In this document: positions 1 through 7,000 of the stretch, one piece after another
Numbering within the stretch: the first letter of the stretch is position 1
Layout of the letters: each line of letters begins with the position of its first letter
NCBI GenBank assembly: GCA_002440085.1
Contig: DJRM01000060.1
Span: forward strand, 1 to 8,403
Length of the DNA stretch: 8,403 nucleotides
Direction of reading: 5' to 3'
DNA from: Bacteroidales bacterium UBA6360
Lineage (GTDB): Bacteria; Bacteroidota; Bacteroidia; Bacteroidales; UBA932
Notes under the pieces: generated by a model
Told to the model about the DNA's origin: nothing
Database searches by the model: none
Seen by the model: only the letters and a program-made list of their open reading frames with translations
Made by a program: the position numbers and the translations under genes

Positions 1-23
1 TTCGTCATTTCATCGCGGTACAT
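1..23 (-). CDS. Possible 5' end of the next operon gene (partial)
   Basis: On the minus strand an ATG at 23-21 opens a frame of seven full codons (MYRDEMT) that runs off the window edge without a stop. An AAGGAAG sequence (35-29) lies 5 nt before it, a good Shine-Dalgarno match and spacing for this genome. It begins 60 nt after the fabD stop in the same direction, so it would be the next gene of the cluster. Seven codons are too few to identify a product. An alternative ATG at 40-38 hits a stop after 11 codons, so the 23-21 start is preferred. Confidence 0.35.
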
Positions 24-83
24 TCAAACTTCCTTTTCATGTGGCGAGGTGTGTCAGAGACATGGGAAAAATAGCCTGCATCC

Positions 84-1007
84 TCAATATGCGATTCTGC
101 GTATGAGCCCCGTCAGCGTGTTGCCCGGTCCTATTTCGGTGAAGTCAATGGCTTCCGCCGCCGGCACACCGAGCTCAGCCGCGGCATCCGTCCTCATGTT
201 TCTGATGGTCTGTGTCCACCTTACAGGGTATGTCAGCTGCAGGAGCAGGTGCGTCTTGATTGTATCCGGATTCATAGTCGGCTCACCAAAAACGTTTTGA
301 TATATAGGGCAATGTGGAAAATGGATTCTTGTCCTGAGCAGTGCATTGTCAAACTCACGGCTTGCCGGTTCCATGAGGGGGGAATGGAAAGCGCCCCCGA
401 CCTGCAGCACGACAGTGCGTTTGGCACCGGCTTCTTCGAGCCATTTGCAGGCCTCTTCCACGGCTGCCTTGTCACCGGAAATGACAGTCTGTCCGTCGCT
501 GTTGTAGTTTGCCGCAACGACTTCTCCGTATTTGCCCATTGTTTCCGCTCCGTCATTCGCGGCTCCGTTGCGGCTTACATCCGAGCATACCTGTTCTATG
601 ACAGACGGTTCCAGCCCGATGACTGCCGCCATTCCTCCCTGCCTCAATTCGCAGGCTTTCTGCATGGCCCTTGCCCGTGCCGACACGAGCCTCAGCCCGT
701 CGATAAACTTCAACGCCCCGCATGCGGTAAGCGCCGAGAACTCTCCGAGCGAGTGTCCCGCGACCATGTCGGGCTGTTCATAGTCCAATGCCTTTATGAC
801 CGAATGGAGATAGACCGCAGGCTGGGTCACGTCGGTCCGTTTCAGATCTTCTGCGGTTCCTTCAAACATAATGTCCGATATTCTGAAACCGAGAAATTTG
901 TTTGCAGTCTCGAACATTTCCCGATAGATGCCACCCTTGTCGTAGAGGTCCTTTCCCATTCCGGTAAACTGTGCTCCCTGTCCGGGAAAAACGTATGCGT
1001 GTTTCAT
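84..1007 (-). CDS. fabD: Malonyl-CoA:ACP transacylase (FabD)
   Basis: This cytoplasmic enzyme moves malonyl groups from CoA to acyl carrier protein, supplying malonyl-ACP for type II fatty acid synthesis. The 307-residue length fits the family. Visible motifs are PGQGAQ at 8-13 (oxyanion-hole Gln10), the nucleophile elbow GHSLGE with Ser86, Arg111 in the malonate-binding position, His208 in GAFHSPLM (catalytic dyad with Ser86), and the C-terminal EIGPGNTLTGL at 291-301. Compared with E. coli FabD recalled from memory, about 15 extra residues lie between the GLEPS helix and the NYNSDGQ strand (roughly 147-161, Gly/Ala/Asn/Glu-rich), probably a surface loop. It is the last complete gene of the minus-strand cluster, 37 nt after the YqaA-like gene. 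An AAAGGA sequence (1013-1008) abuts the ATG with no spacer, so initiation probably does not depend on a normal Shine-Dalgarno. The MKHAYVFPGQG start matches the family N-terminus. Confidence 0.97.
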   Translation of the reverse strand: MKHAYVFPGQGAQFTGMGKDLYDKGGIYREMFETANKFLGFRISDIMFEGTAEDLKRTDVTQPAVYLHSVIKALDYEQPDMVAGHSLGEFSALTACGALKFIDGLRLVSARARAMQKACELRQGGMAAVIGLEPSVIEQVCSDVSRNGAANDGAETMGKYGEVVAANYNSDGQTVISGDKAAVEEACKWLEEAGAKRTVVLQVGGAFHSPLMEPASREFDNALLRTRIHFPHCPIYQNVFGEPTMNPDTIKTHLLLQLTYPVRWTQTIRNMRTDAAAELGVPAAEAIDFTEIGPGNTLTGLIRRIAY

Positions 1008-1044
1008 TCCTTTATATTTTTATGTAGGTTCGGATTCATTTATT

Positions 1045-1482
1045 TCAGAACAATCCATAAACTGAATTCCATAGCAAAAAGCGGGCGAACTTGCCGACGA
1101 GCAGAAGGAACATCGTCGCCCATGGGCGTGTCCTGTAGAATCCGAGGGCTATGGCTATGACGTCACCGATGAAAGGGACCCATGCGAGAAGCGCGAGCCA
1201 GACGCCATATTTGTCAATCTTGGCCTTCTGCCTTTCAAGTGTCTCCCTCTTCACCTTGAACCACTTTTCGATCCATTCCCACTTGCCGATCCATCCCATC
1301 CAGTAGGTTACCACGCTCCCGAGCCAGTTGCCGAGGGTACCAACTGCAAGGCACCCGACAGGATCCTTCGTCGCTGCCAGCACGGCGATGTAGAGAGCGT
1401 CCGAACTGAACGGAAGAATCGTCGCGGCGAGAAACGTCCCGATAAACAATCCGAACAGTCCAAGTGATTCCAGATTAAACAT
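1045..1482 (-). CDS. YqaA/DedA-like small integral membrane protein
   Basis: This 145-residue inner-membrane protein resembles the YqaA branch of the DedA/VTT (SNARE-associated) superfamily. Members are linked to membrane lipid homeostasis, but YqaA itself has no settled function. Hydrophobic segments lie near 6-38, 41-63, 94-115 and 121-143. Conserved-looking pieces are LPFSSDALYIAVLA (re-entrant loop region), GNWLGSVVTYWMGWIGK, and WVPFIGDVIAIALGFYR near 101-117, the last resembling the family's R/W-x-P-x-x-G-x motif. A charged amphipathic stretch (about 70-91) separates the two halves. The start at 1482 is chosen because membrane homology begins there and because its ATG overlaps the tadA stop (TAATG), a translational-coupling arrangement. 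The open frame continues upstream to 1701, but that part is the shadow of tadA. Family assignment is fairly secure; the role is unknown. Confidence 0.85.
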   Translation of the reverse strand: MFNLESLGLFGLFIGTFLAATILPFSSDALYIAVLAATKDPVGCLAVGTLGNWLGSVVTYWMGWIGKWEWIEKWFKVKRETLERQKAKIDKYGVWLALLAWVPFIGDVIAIALGFYRTRPWATMFLLLVGKFARFLLWNSVYGLF

Positions 1483-1964
1483 TAATTTCTCTTGCTTCTG
1501 AAAAATTCGCTGACAAGTCCTCCGCATTCCTCCGCCAATATGCCTGAAACAACCTCCGTCTTCGGGTGCAGCAGCGACGGCGTGAACTTCGTGAACCCGC
1601 GCTTGGGGTCCGCCGCACCATAGACGACCTGTCCGACCTGCGCCCAGTTCATCGCTCCGGCGCACATCGGACAGGGTTCCATGGTCACATACAGCGTGCA
1701 CTCATCGAGATATTTCCCTCCCATGGCTTCGGTTGCCGCAGTCATTGCAATCATTTCCGCGTGCGCCGACGGGTCGTGCAGCCTCTCGGTCATATTGTGC
1801 CCCCTCGCGATGACGCGCCCGTTCCATACGACCACAGCCCCGATCGGAACCTCGTCCTCGTCGAAGGCATTGTGCGCCTCCTTCAGCGCCTCGCGCATGA
1901 ATCTCTCGTCTCCCGAGGCTGCCTTATGCTCCCCGTCTTTAAGAAAGTTGTCTTCTGGTGCCAT
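1482..1964 (-). CDS. tadA: tRNA-specific adenosine deaminase TadA
   Basis: This enzyme deaminates adenosine 34 to inosine in the anticodon of tRNA-Arg(ACG), so one tRNA can read several Arg codons. From the ATG at 1964 the protein has 160 residues, normal for TadA. Zinc and catalytic motifs are His68-Ala-Glu70 (zinc ligand and proton shuttle) and Pro97-Cys98-Pro-Met-Cys101 (two zinc cysteines), within the CDA fold. DEVPIGAVVV, the RGHN segment and the DP-x-AHAEM segment are hallmarks of TadA/GuaD-type deaminases. TadA is preferred over guanine deaminase from the overall pattern and from the tail DPKRGF...SLL..P...VV.GI....C..L...FF. An in-frame TTG lies 9 nt upstream (1973), but AAGGA (1978-1974) sits 9 nt before the ATG and directly against the TTG, favouring the ATG. 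The stop overlaps the next gene's start. Confidence 0.94.
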   Translation of the reverse strand: MAPEDNFLKDGEHKAASGDERFMREALKEAHNAFDEDEVPIGAVVVWNGRVIARGHNMTERLHDPSAHAEMIAMTAATEAMGGKYLDECTLYVTMEPCPMCAGAMNWAQVGQVVYGAADPKRGFTKFTPSLLHPKTEVVSGILAEECGGLVSEFFRSKRN

Positions 1965-1995
1965 ATTTCGCAATCCTTGAGAATACAGATTTCAG

Positions 1996-2922
1996 TTACT
2001 GAACGGCTTTTTTATCGCGCGCTTTGACCGTCACCTGCGACATTATCACTCCTACAGTGCATATCGCCACCCCGATCCACTGTCTCAGATTCAGCAGCTC
2101 GTGCCCGCAGGACCAGGCTATGATTGCCGACGCCACTGGAATCAGCGCCGTGAAAATGCTGGACTTCGCCACCCCGAGCTTCTTGATGGTCCCCACCCAT
2201 AGCGAGAACGCCACGCTTGAACAGAGCACCGCGAGGCAGAGAATCGGCCGCCATGTGTCCCAACTGAGATAGACGTCCGCGTCAAACTCCTCTATACCCT
2301 TGAAGATGAACAGAGGCAACAGAAACACGGAGCCAATGAGGAACTGGTACATCACGATGTTCTGGCTGGCATAGCGGTCGCTCAGTTTCTTCGTGATGCT
2401 CGCATGGCAGACTTCCGCAATCACCGCGATGAGGAGAAATACGACCCCGACGATGAAATGCTCGCCGAGTTCCCCCTTTGCCATGGCGACCAATATGATG
2501 CCGCCCAATGAAAGGAATATGCCTATGATGTTGACGAAATTGATTTTCTCCCGAAAAAATACCACACCGGCAAAAATCGAGAATATGGGGATTGTAGCAA
2601 TCGTCATTGAACTCAGAGTCGGAGAGCCGGTCATCTTGATTCCGTATGTCTCGAAAAGAAAGTAGATGAATGGCTCACAGAATGCGAGCAGCAGAAACCA
2701 CGGGAGGTCTTTCTTCCGTATTCCGACTAATTTGTGTGTGACGGCATTGAACGCGAGCAGCAACAGCCCTGCAAGTAGAATCCGCACGAACACGAAATAG
2801 AAAATGGAAACCCCGCGCCCGATAAGACAGTTGGACCAGATGTACGATGCGCCCCAAAGCGTTATCGCCGTCAGCGATATTATATATGTCAAAAAATTTC
2901 CCTTGAACTCCCTGCTCTTCAT
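1996..2922 (-). CDS. EamA-domain DMT-superfamily transporter
   Basis: This is a 308-residue polytopic inner-membrane protein of the drug/metabolite transporter superfamily, with two EamA repeats of about five helices each. The first repeat runs from about 13 to 147 and includes WGASYIWSNCLI, a conserved F-x-R segment (YFVFVRILLAG), and PTLSSMTIATIPIFSIFAGVVFFREKI, which is the typical signature near helices 4-5. The second repeat runs from about 158 to 300 and includes SSVAFSLWVGTIKKLGVAKSS and LIPVASAIIAW followed by GVAICTVGVIMS. The C-terminus is short and basic, consistent with a cytoplasmic end. The substrate cannot be read from the sequence; relatives export amino acids, nucleosides or other metabolites. 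It lies 24 nt after the glycosyltransferase gene and 31 nt before tadA on the same strand. A purine-rich AAAAAGA immediately precedes the ATG. Confidence 0.92.
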   Translation of the reverse strand: MKSREFKGNFLTYIISLTAITLWGASYIWSNCLIGRGVSIFYFVFVRILLAGLLLLAFNAVTHKLVGIRKKDLPWFLLLAFCEPFIYFLFETYGIKMTGSPTLSSMTIATIPIFSIFAGVVFFREKINFVNIIGIFLSLGGIILVAMAKGELGEHFIVGVVFLLIAVIAEVCHASITKKLSDRYASQNIVMYQFLIGSVFLLPLFIFKGIEEFDADVYLSWDTWRPILCLAVLCSSVAFSLWVGTIKKLGVAKSSIFTALIPVASAIIAWSCGHELLNLRQWIGVAICTVGVIMSQVTVKARDKKAVQ

Positions 2923-2946
2923 TCTTTTTGGTCTATATTTCGATTT

Positions 2947-3693
2947 TCATCCGTTTCTTTCTTGCAGCTCCTTTCGCGGGCGGATTTTTCGGAATCTCAG
3001 TCTCAGCACTCCCCAGAAGGCCTCGCCGAATATGCTTCCGCTCATCTTTGAAGTGCCTTCCTTGCGGTCCACGAAGATAATCGGCACCTCCACAATCCTG
3101 AATCCGAGCTTGTAGCAACTGTACTTCATCTCAATTTGGAATCCGTATCCGTACATGCTGATTTTGTCCAGGTCAATTGTCTCCAGCACCCTGCGCCTGT
3201 AGCACTTGAACCCTGCCGTGGTGTCATAGACCTTCATCCCGAGCACCGTCCGCACATAGACCGAGGCGTAGTAGGACATTATGACGCGGCCTATGGGCCA
3301 GTTGATTACGCTGATTCCGTTGCAGTAGCGCGACCCGATTGCGAGATCGGCCCCTCCCGTCGCGCAGGCCTCGTAGAGCCTCGGCAGGTCGTTCGGGTTG
3401 TGCGAGAAATCGGCATCCATCTCGAATATGTAGTCATATTTCTGCGCGACGGCCCATTTGAAGCCCGTGATGTACGCCGTCCCGAGCCCGAGCTTTCCCG
3501 AACGCTCAATCATGAACAGTCTCTCCGGAAACACCTTCTGCAGTTCCCGGACAATCCCGGCGGTCCCGTCCGGCGACCCGTCCTCAATCACAAGCACGTG
3601 ATAGTTGCCCTCAAGCGCAAACACCGCCCTGATTATTTTTTCAATGTTTTCCCGCTCGTTATAAGTAGGAATGATGACCACTTTTCTGTCCAT
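2947..3693 (-). CDS. GT2 polyprenol-phosphate mannosyltransferase-like (DPM1 type)
   Basis: This 248-residue family 2 glycosyltransferase most resembles polyprenol (dolichol) phosphate mannose synthases, which transfer a sugar from GDP-mannose to a lipid phosphate carrier on the cytoplasmic face of the membrane. In order it shows VIIPTYNERENI (6-17), IEDGSPDGTA (36-45), RSGKLGLGTAY (64-74), MDADFSHNP (92-100) holding the metal-binding DAD, AIGSRY (118-123), WPIGR (132-136), GFKCYRR (161-167), GFQIEMKY (184-191) and DRKEGTSKMS (209-218), all typical of this subfamily. No C-terminal membrane helices are present, so it is the short, soluble or peripheral form. The nucleotide-binding region has Glu-Asp where many relatives have Asp-Asp. 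It is the first gene of the minus-strand cluster, with a promoter candidate directly upstream. The exact sugar and acceptor are inferred from the family. Confidence 0.92.
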   Translation of the reverse strand: MDRKVVIIPTYNERENIEKIIRAVFALEGNYHVLVIEDGSPDGTAGIVRELQKVFPERLFMIERSGKLGLGTAYITGFKWAVAQKYDYIFEMDADFSHNPNDLPRLYEACATGGADLAIGSRYCNGISVINWPIGRVIMSYYASVYVRTVLGMKVYDTTAGFKCYRRRVLETIDLDKISMYGYGFQIEMKYSCYKLGFRIVEVPIIFVDRKEGTSKMSGSIFGEAFWGVLRLRFRKIRPRKELQERNG

Positions 3694-3703
3694 AACGCCC
3701 GAA

Positions 3704-3734
3704 TAAAGTTAGATTCCCCAAACGAATCCACAAA
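3704..3734 (-). promoter_or_regulatory. Putative Bacteroidetes promoter for the minus-strand operon
   Basis: On the minus strand a TTTG (3734-3731) is followed after exactly 19 nt by TAACTTTA (3711-3704). The Bacteroidetes housekeeping consensus is TTTG, about 19-21 nt, TAnnTTTG, so only the final base differs. The start codon of the glycosyltransferase gene is at 3693, only 10 nt past the -7 box, so the transcript would be almost leaderless. This is inferred from pattern only. Confidence 0.5.
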
Positions 3735-3750
3735 ATTAGTAAAAATTGTT

Positions 3751-3758
3751 TAACTTTG
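3751..3758 (+). promoter_or_regulatory. Putative -7 box for the surface-lipoprotein gene
   Basis: TAACTTTG is a perfect match to the Bacteroidetes -7 consensus TAnnTTTG on the + strand. No convincing TTG/TTTG -33 element is present about 20 nt upstream, so support comes from the -7 box alone. Transcription would begin near 3763-3768 and give a leader of about 300 nt before the ATG at 4069. It lies back to back with the minus-strand promoter, only about 40 nt away. A weaker alternative (TTATTTTG at 3950-3957) would give a shorter leader. Confidence 0.4.
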
Positions 3759-4068
3759 TGCCGTCAGCGGATTATTCCGTCTGATGACATATACAGAAGT
3801 GTTTTTCACTTATCCCGGTATGAAAATCTGACAGTTTTCTTTAAGCAAAGGGGTAACGTACGACACTCATTCTTGTGTAGATATGCAACCGGTGGACGTG
3901 ATGATACGCCCATGTTCGATATCTATTCGAGTGTGGGGTATTGTATCGTTTATTTTGCTTAGGTTTTGTCAGAACCTTCATACCGATAAACGAAATGCGA
4001 CTCCACACTTTCTTTTGGTGCTAACCTGCCGCCTCGGAGTCCTGCGGCGAAATATTAAACATTCGTTT
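3759..4068 (+). promoter_or_regulatory. Long 5' leader with hairpins and a possible pseudoknot
   Basis: No credible gene is seen here. Three structures stand out. An 8-bp stem (3764-3771 with 3776-3779 and 3781-3784, bulged T3780, TTAT loop) lies at the predicted transcript start. A perfect 5-bp stem with a T5 loop lies at 3797-3811. Near the start codon, GACTCC (3999-4004) can pair with GGAGTC (4036-4041), and GCCGC (4028-4032) with GCGGC (4044-4048); the two interlock as an H-type pseudoknot or compete. The last 20 nt before the ATG are A/T-rich without a Shine-Dalgarno, as is usual in Bacteroidetes. No known riboswitch class was recognised. Confidence 0.35.
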
Positions 4069-7000
4069 ATGAAAAAATGGATTTATGCCATTGCATTGTT
4101 GTATGCTGCGGCAGTGTGCTCGTGCACTGGTTATGATGACACGATGTTACAGAACCGTGTCGGAAATCTGGAGGCCGAGGTGTTGAACCTCAAGGAATTA
4201 TGCAGTCAGATGAATACGAACATCTCGGCGATGCAGTCAATTGTGAACGCTTTGCAGAACAATGACTATGTCACCGGCGTGGCTCCGGTGATGAAGAATG
4301 GTGTGGAAATGGGCTATACCATAATGTTCAGCAAAAGCAGCTCAATTACGATTTATCATGGTTCTGACGGAAAGGACGGCGTTGATGGAAAGGATGGGCG
4401 CGACGGAACGGACGGTTACACGCCTGTCATAGGTGTGCAGAAGGACAGTGACGGAATTTATTATTGGACATTGGACGGCAGTTGGCTGAAAGACATATCC
4501 GGCAGCAGGATAAAGGCGGTAGGAACTGACGGCAAGGACGGACTGAACGGTGGCGTTGATGGGAAGGATGGTGAAGACGGGAAAGACGGAGTTGACGGAA
4601 AGGATGGCGTTGATGGAAAGGACGGTGCGGACGGAATTACACCGAGGCTCAAGATTGAGAACGACTGGTGGTATATTTCGTATGACAATGGAAATACATG
4701 GACAAAACTGTCGAAGGCAACCGGCGAAAATGGAAAGGACGGGAAAGACGGAGTTGACGGAAAGGATGGTGCCGACGGAAAGGACGACGTCAGCGGTGGC
4801 GATTCTTTTTTCAAGAGCGTGGACTGTACGGACAAGGACTATGTCGTCTTCACTTTGGCGGATGGAAGTCAGTTTAAGTTGCCGACATGGTATGCATACG
4901 AGGCCCTCCGCACCCAGTGCAACCGTATGAATACGAACATCGCTTCATTGCAGTCTATTGTCTCGTCTATAGAAGGCAATGACTACATCACCTCATGCAC
5001 TCCATATATGGAGAATGGCGTGCAAATCGGCTATGTGATTGCTTTTGCAAAATCGGCCTCAATCATCGTCTATAACGGCAAGGACGGGGCGGCAGGACAG
5101 GATGGACATGACGGCTCAGACGGAAAAGACGGCTCGTCCCCTGTTGTCGGTGTAAAGAAAGACAGCGACGGGGTTTATTGGTGGACGCTGAACGGAGAGT
5201 GGTTGACCGATGCGTCTGGAAATCGGGTTAAGGCTCAGGGATGCGACGGCACGGATGGCAAGGACGGTGTGGACGGCACTCCAGGTACACCGGGTGCTGA
5301 TGGGAAGCCCGGTGCGGACGGAGTAACTCCGAAACTGAAAATTGAGGATGGCTTCTGGTTCGTTTCATTGGATGACGGACAGACATATTCACAGCTCGGG
5401 AAGGCAACTGGCGCAGACGGAAAGGATGGGGATTCGTTTTTCTCATCCGTGACGGATTCCGAAACTAAGGTTACATTTGTCCTTGCGGACGGGACAACCT
5501 TTGAGGTTCCGAAGGAAAGCGGTCTGGACATTGTCTTTCAGGATTCCGGCGCAATCCGATTCTCTCTCGGGAGTTCCTATCGGATTGCATACACCCTTGT
5601 CGGCGCAGATGCGCAGACTTCCATTGAAATCCTGTGTCAGGACGGCCTTAAGGCAACTCTTGAAAAGTCCGACGAGACGACTGGCTTCGTTACAATAACG
5701 ACTCCTTACACGATTGTAGAGCGCAGTACGGTGATTGTTCTTGTTTCGGACGGCCGTGGCAAGACAATGATGAAGGCTCTGAACTTCGTATATGACGGTT
5801 CTTCCGACGGAGAAAAAGGCACGCTCATCATCACCACGGCCGAACCGCTGAAAGTCGGCTCAGCCGGAGGAACGGTCAATGTCCCTATTCAGACCAATCT
5901 GAGCTACCGTGTTCAGATTGATGCATCGGCAGCGGAGTGGCTCACCCTAAAGGAAACCGTCGCGGTGAAAAGTCTGCGGGAGGAAACGCTTTGTTTTGAA
6001 GCGGTCGCAAACAGCGGGGCGCAGAGACGCGCTTTCGTTCATCTGATAAATCTTGCCGACGAGAGCATCGCGCAGACTTTCTGCATAACGCAGGATGCCG
6101 ACCAAACGGCTTTGGCTGAGACAATAAGTTTCGTGGATCCGGCTTTTGAGAAGATTGCCGTGACAGTCTGCGACCTTGACGGTGACGGCAAGGTTTCCCG
6201 TGCAGAGGCTCTGAATATTGAAACACTCAATGTTTCCGGAAAAGGGATAAGCGATTTGACTGGAATAGAATGGTTCACGAATCTTCGTGTGCTGAATTGT
6301 TCGTCAAATGCTTCCTTGCCTTCGTTCAACATATTGAATAATACGGCATTGGAGGAATTGAATTGTTCCGGATGCACAAAGTTATCTGCATTGGATGTCT
6401 CGAAGAATGTTGCCTTGCGGAGTCTGAACTGCTCTTATTGTTCTTTGAAGAAACTTGATTTGTCGAATAATTCGGCGTTGACTACGCTTAATTGTTCTGA
6501 AAATTCCATGACTTCTCTGGATCTTTCGCATAATCCTGAGGTTATGGAGGTGGATTGCCATGGTAATAGTCGTTATTGGACAACGACAGCGACTAACCGC
6601 ATTCGGTCATTGAATTTGAAAGATTGTTCTAAATTGTTAATTCTGAATTGTGCTTATCAACTACTGGCTTCATTAAATATTTCAGATTGTGTTGCATTGA
6701 CAGAATTGAATTTAAGTACAAATGTTTTGTTGGGGATAGATTTATCCCATAATATCAAACTCAGGAAGTTGGATTGTTCCGGTAATAAGATTTCTTCATT
6801 GAATCTGAGTTACAATTCTTCTCTGACAACATATAACTTTAACCAAAATCCTTTGGAACTCATTAATGCTGGAAGTGTCTTGTCTGTGTTGGATTTTAAT
6901 GGTTGGAATTATATGTCACCTTCAGAGTTGATGATTATTGCATCGGGATTGAAAGAGTTAAGTGTTGCGAACTATTATAGGTCATCAAGCGAGGGCAAAT

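Noticed and set aside
249..1160. Long + strand ORF opposite fabD
   Set aside because: It overlaps fabD, whose catalytic motifs are intact, and its translation has no domain-like character.
1483..1701. N-terminal extension of the YqaA-like frame
   Set aside because: It overlaps the tadA coding sequence in another frame; the TAATG junction and the membrane segment mark 1482 as the start.
1965..1973. TTG start for tadA, three codons upstream of the ATG
   Set aside because: AAGGA directly touches the TTG but lies 9 nt from the ATG, so the ATG is the better start.
1996..2922. Flippase or undecaprenyl-linked sugar exporter partner of the glycosyltransferase
   Set aside because: The EamA neighbour is tempting as a lipid-sugar flippase, but it is a full 10-helix DMT transporter rather than an ArnE/F-type half-size protein. 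Adjacency alone does not support the role.
3756..3962. 68-codon ORF in the leader
   Set aside because: It begins at a TTG that lies inside the putative -7 box, has no recognisable features, and ends before the true gene.
3883..4068. 62-codon upstream extension of the lipoprotein frame
   Set aside because: It has no signal peptide and places the real lipoprotein signal (MKKWIYAIALLYAAAVCSC) in the interior. It is best read as untranslated leader that happens to be open.
4360..4785. CRISPR-like or tandem-repeat array
   Set aside because: The short repeats are in-frame Gly-X-Asp codons of a protein, with no constant repeat/spacer sizes and no cas genes.
4461..4835. Antisense ORF rich in PSFPSTPSFPS repeats
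   Set aside because: It is the reverse-strand reading of the Gly-X-Asp tract DNA; low-complexity coding on one strand often leaves the opposite frame open.
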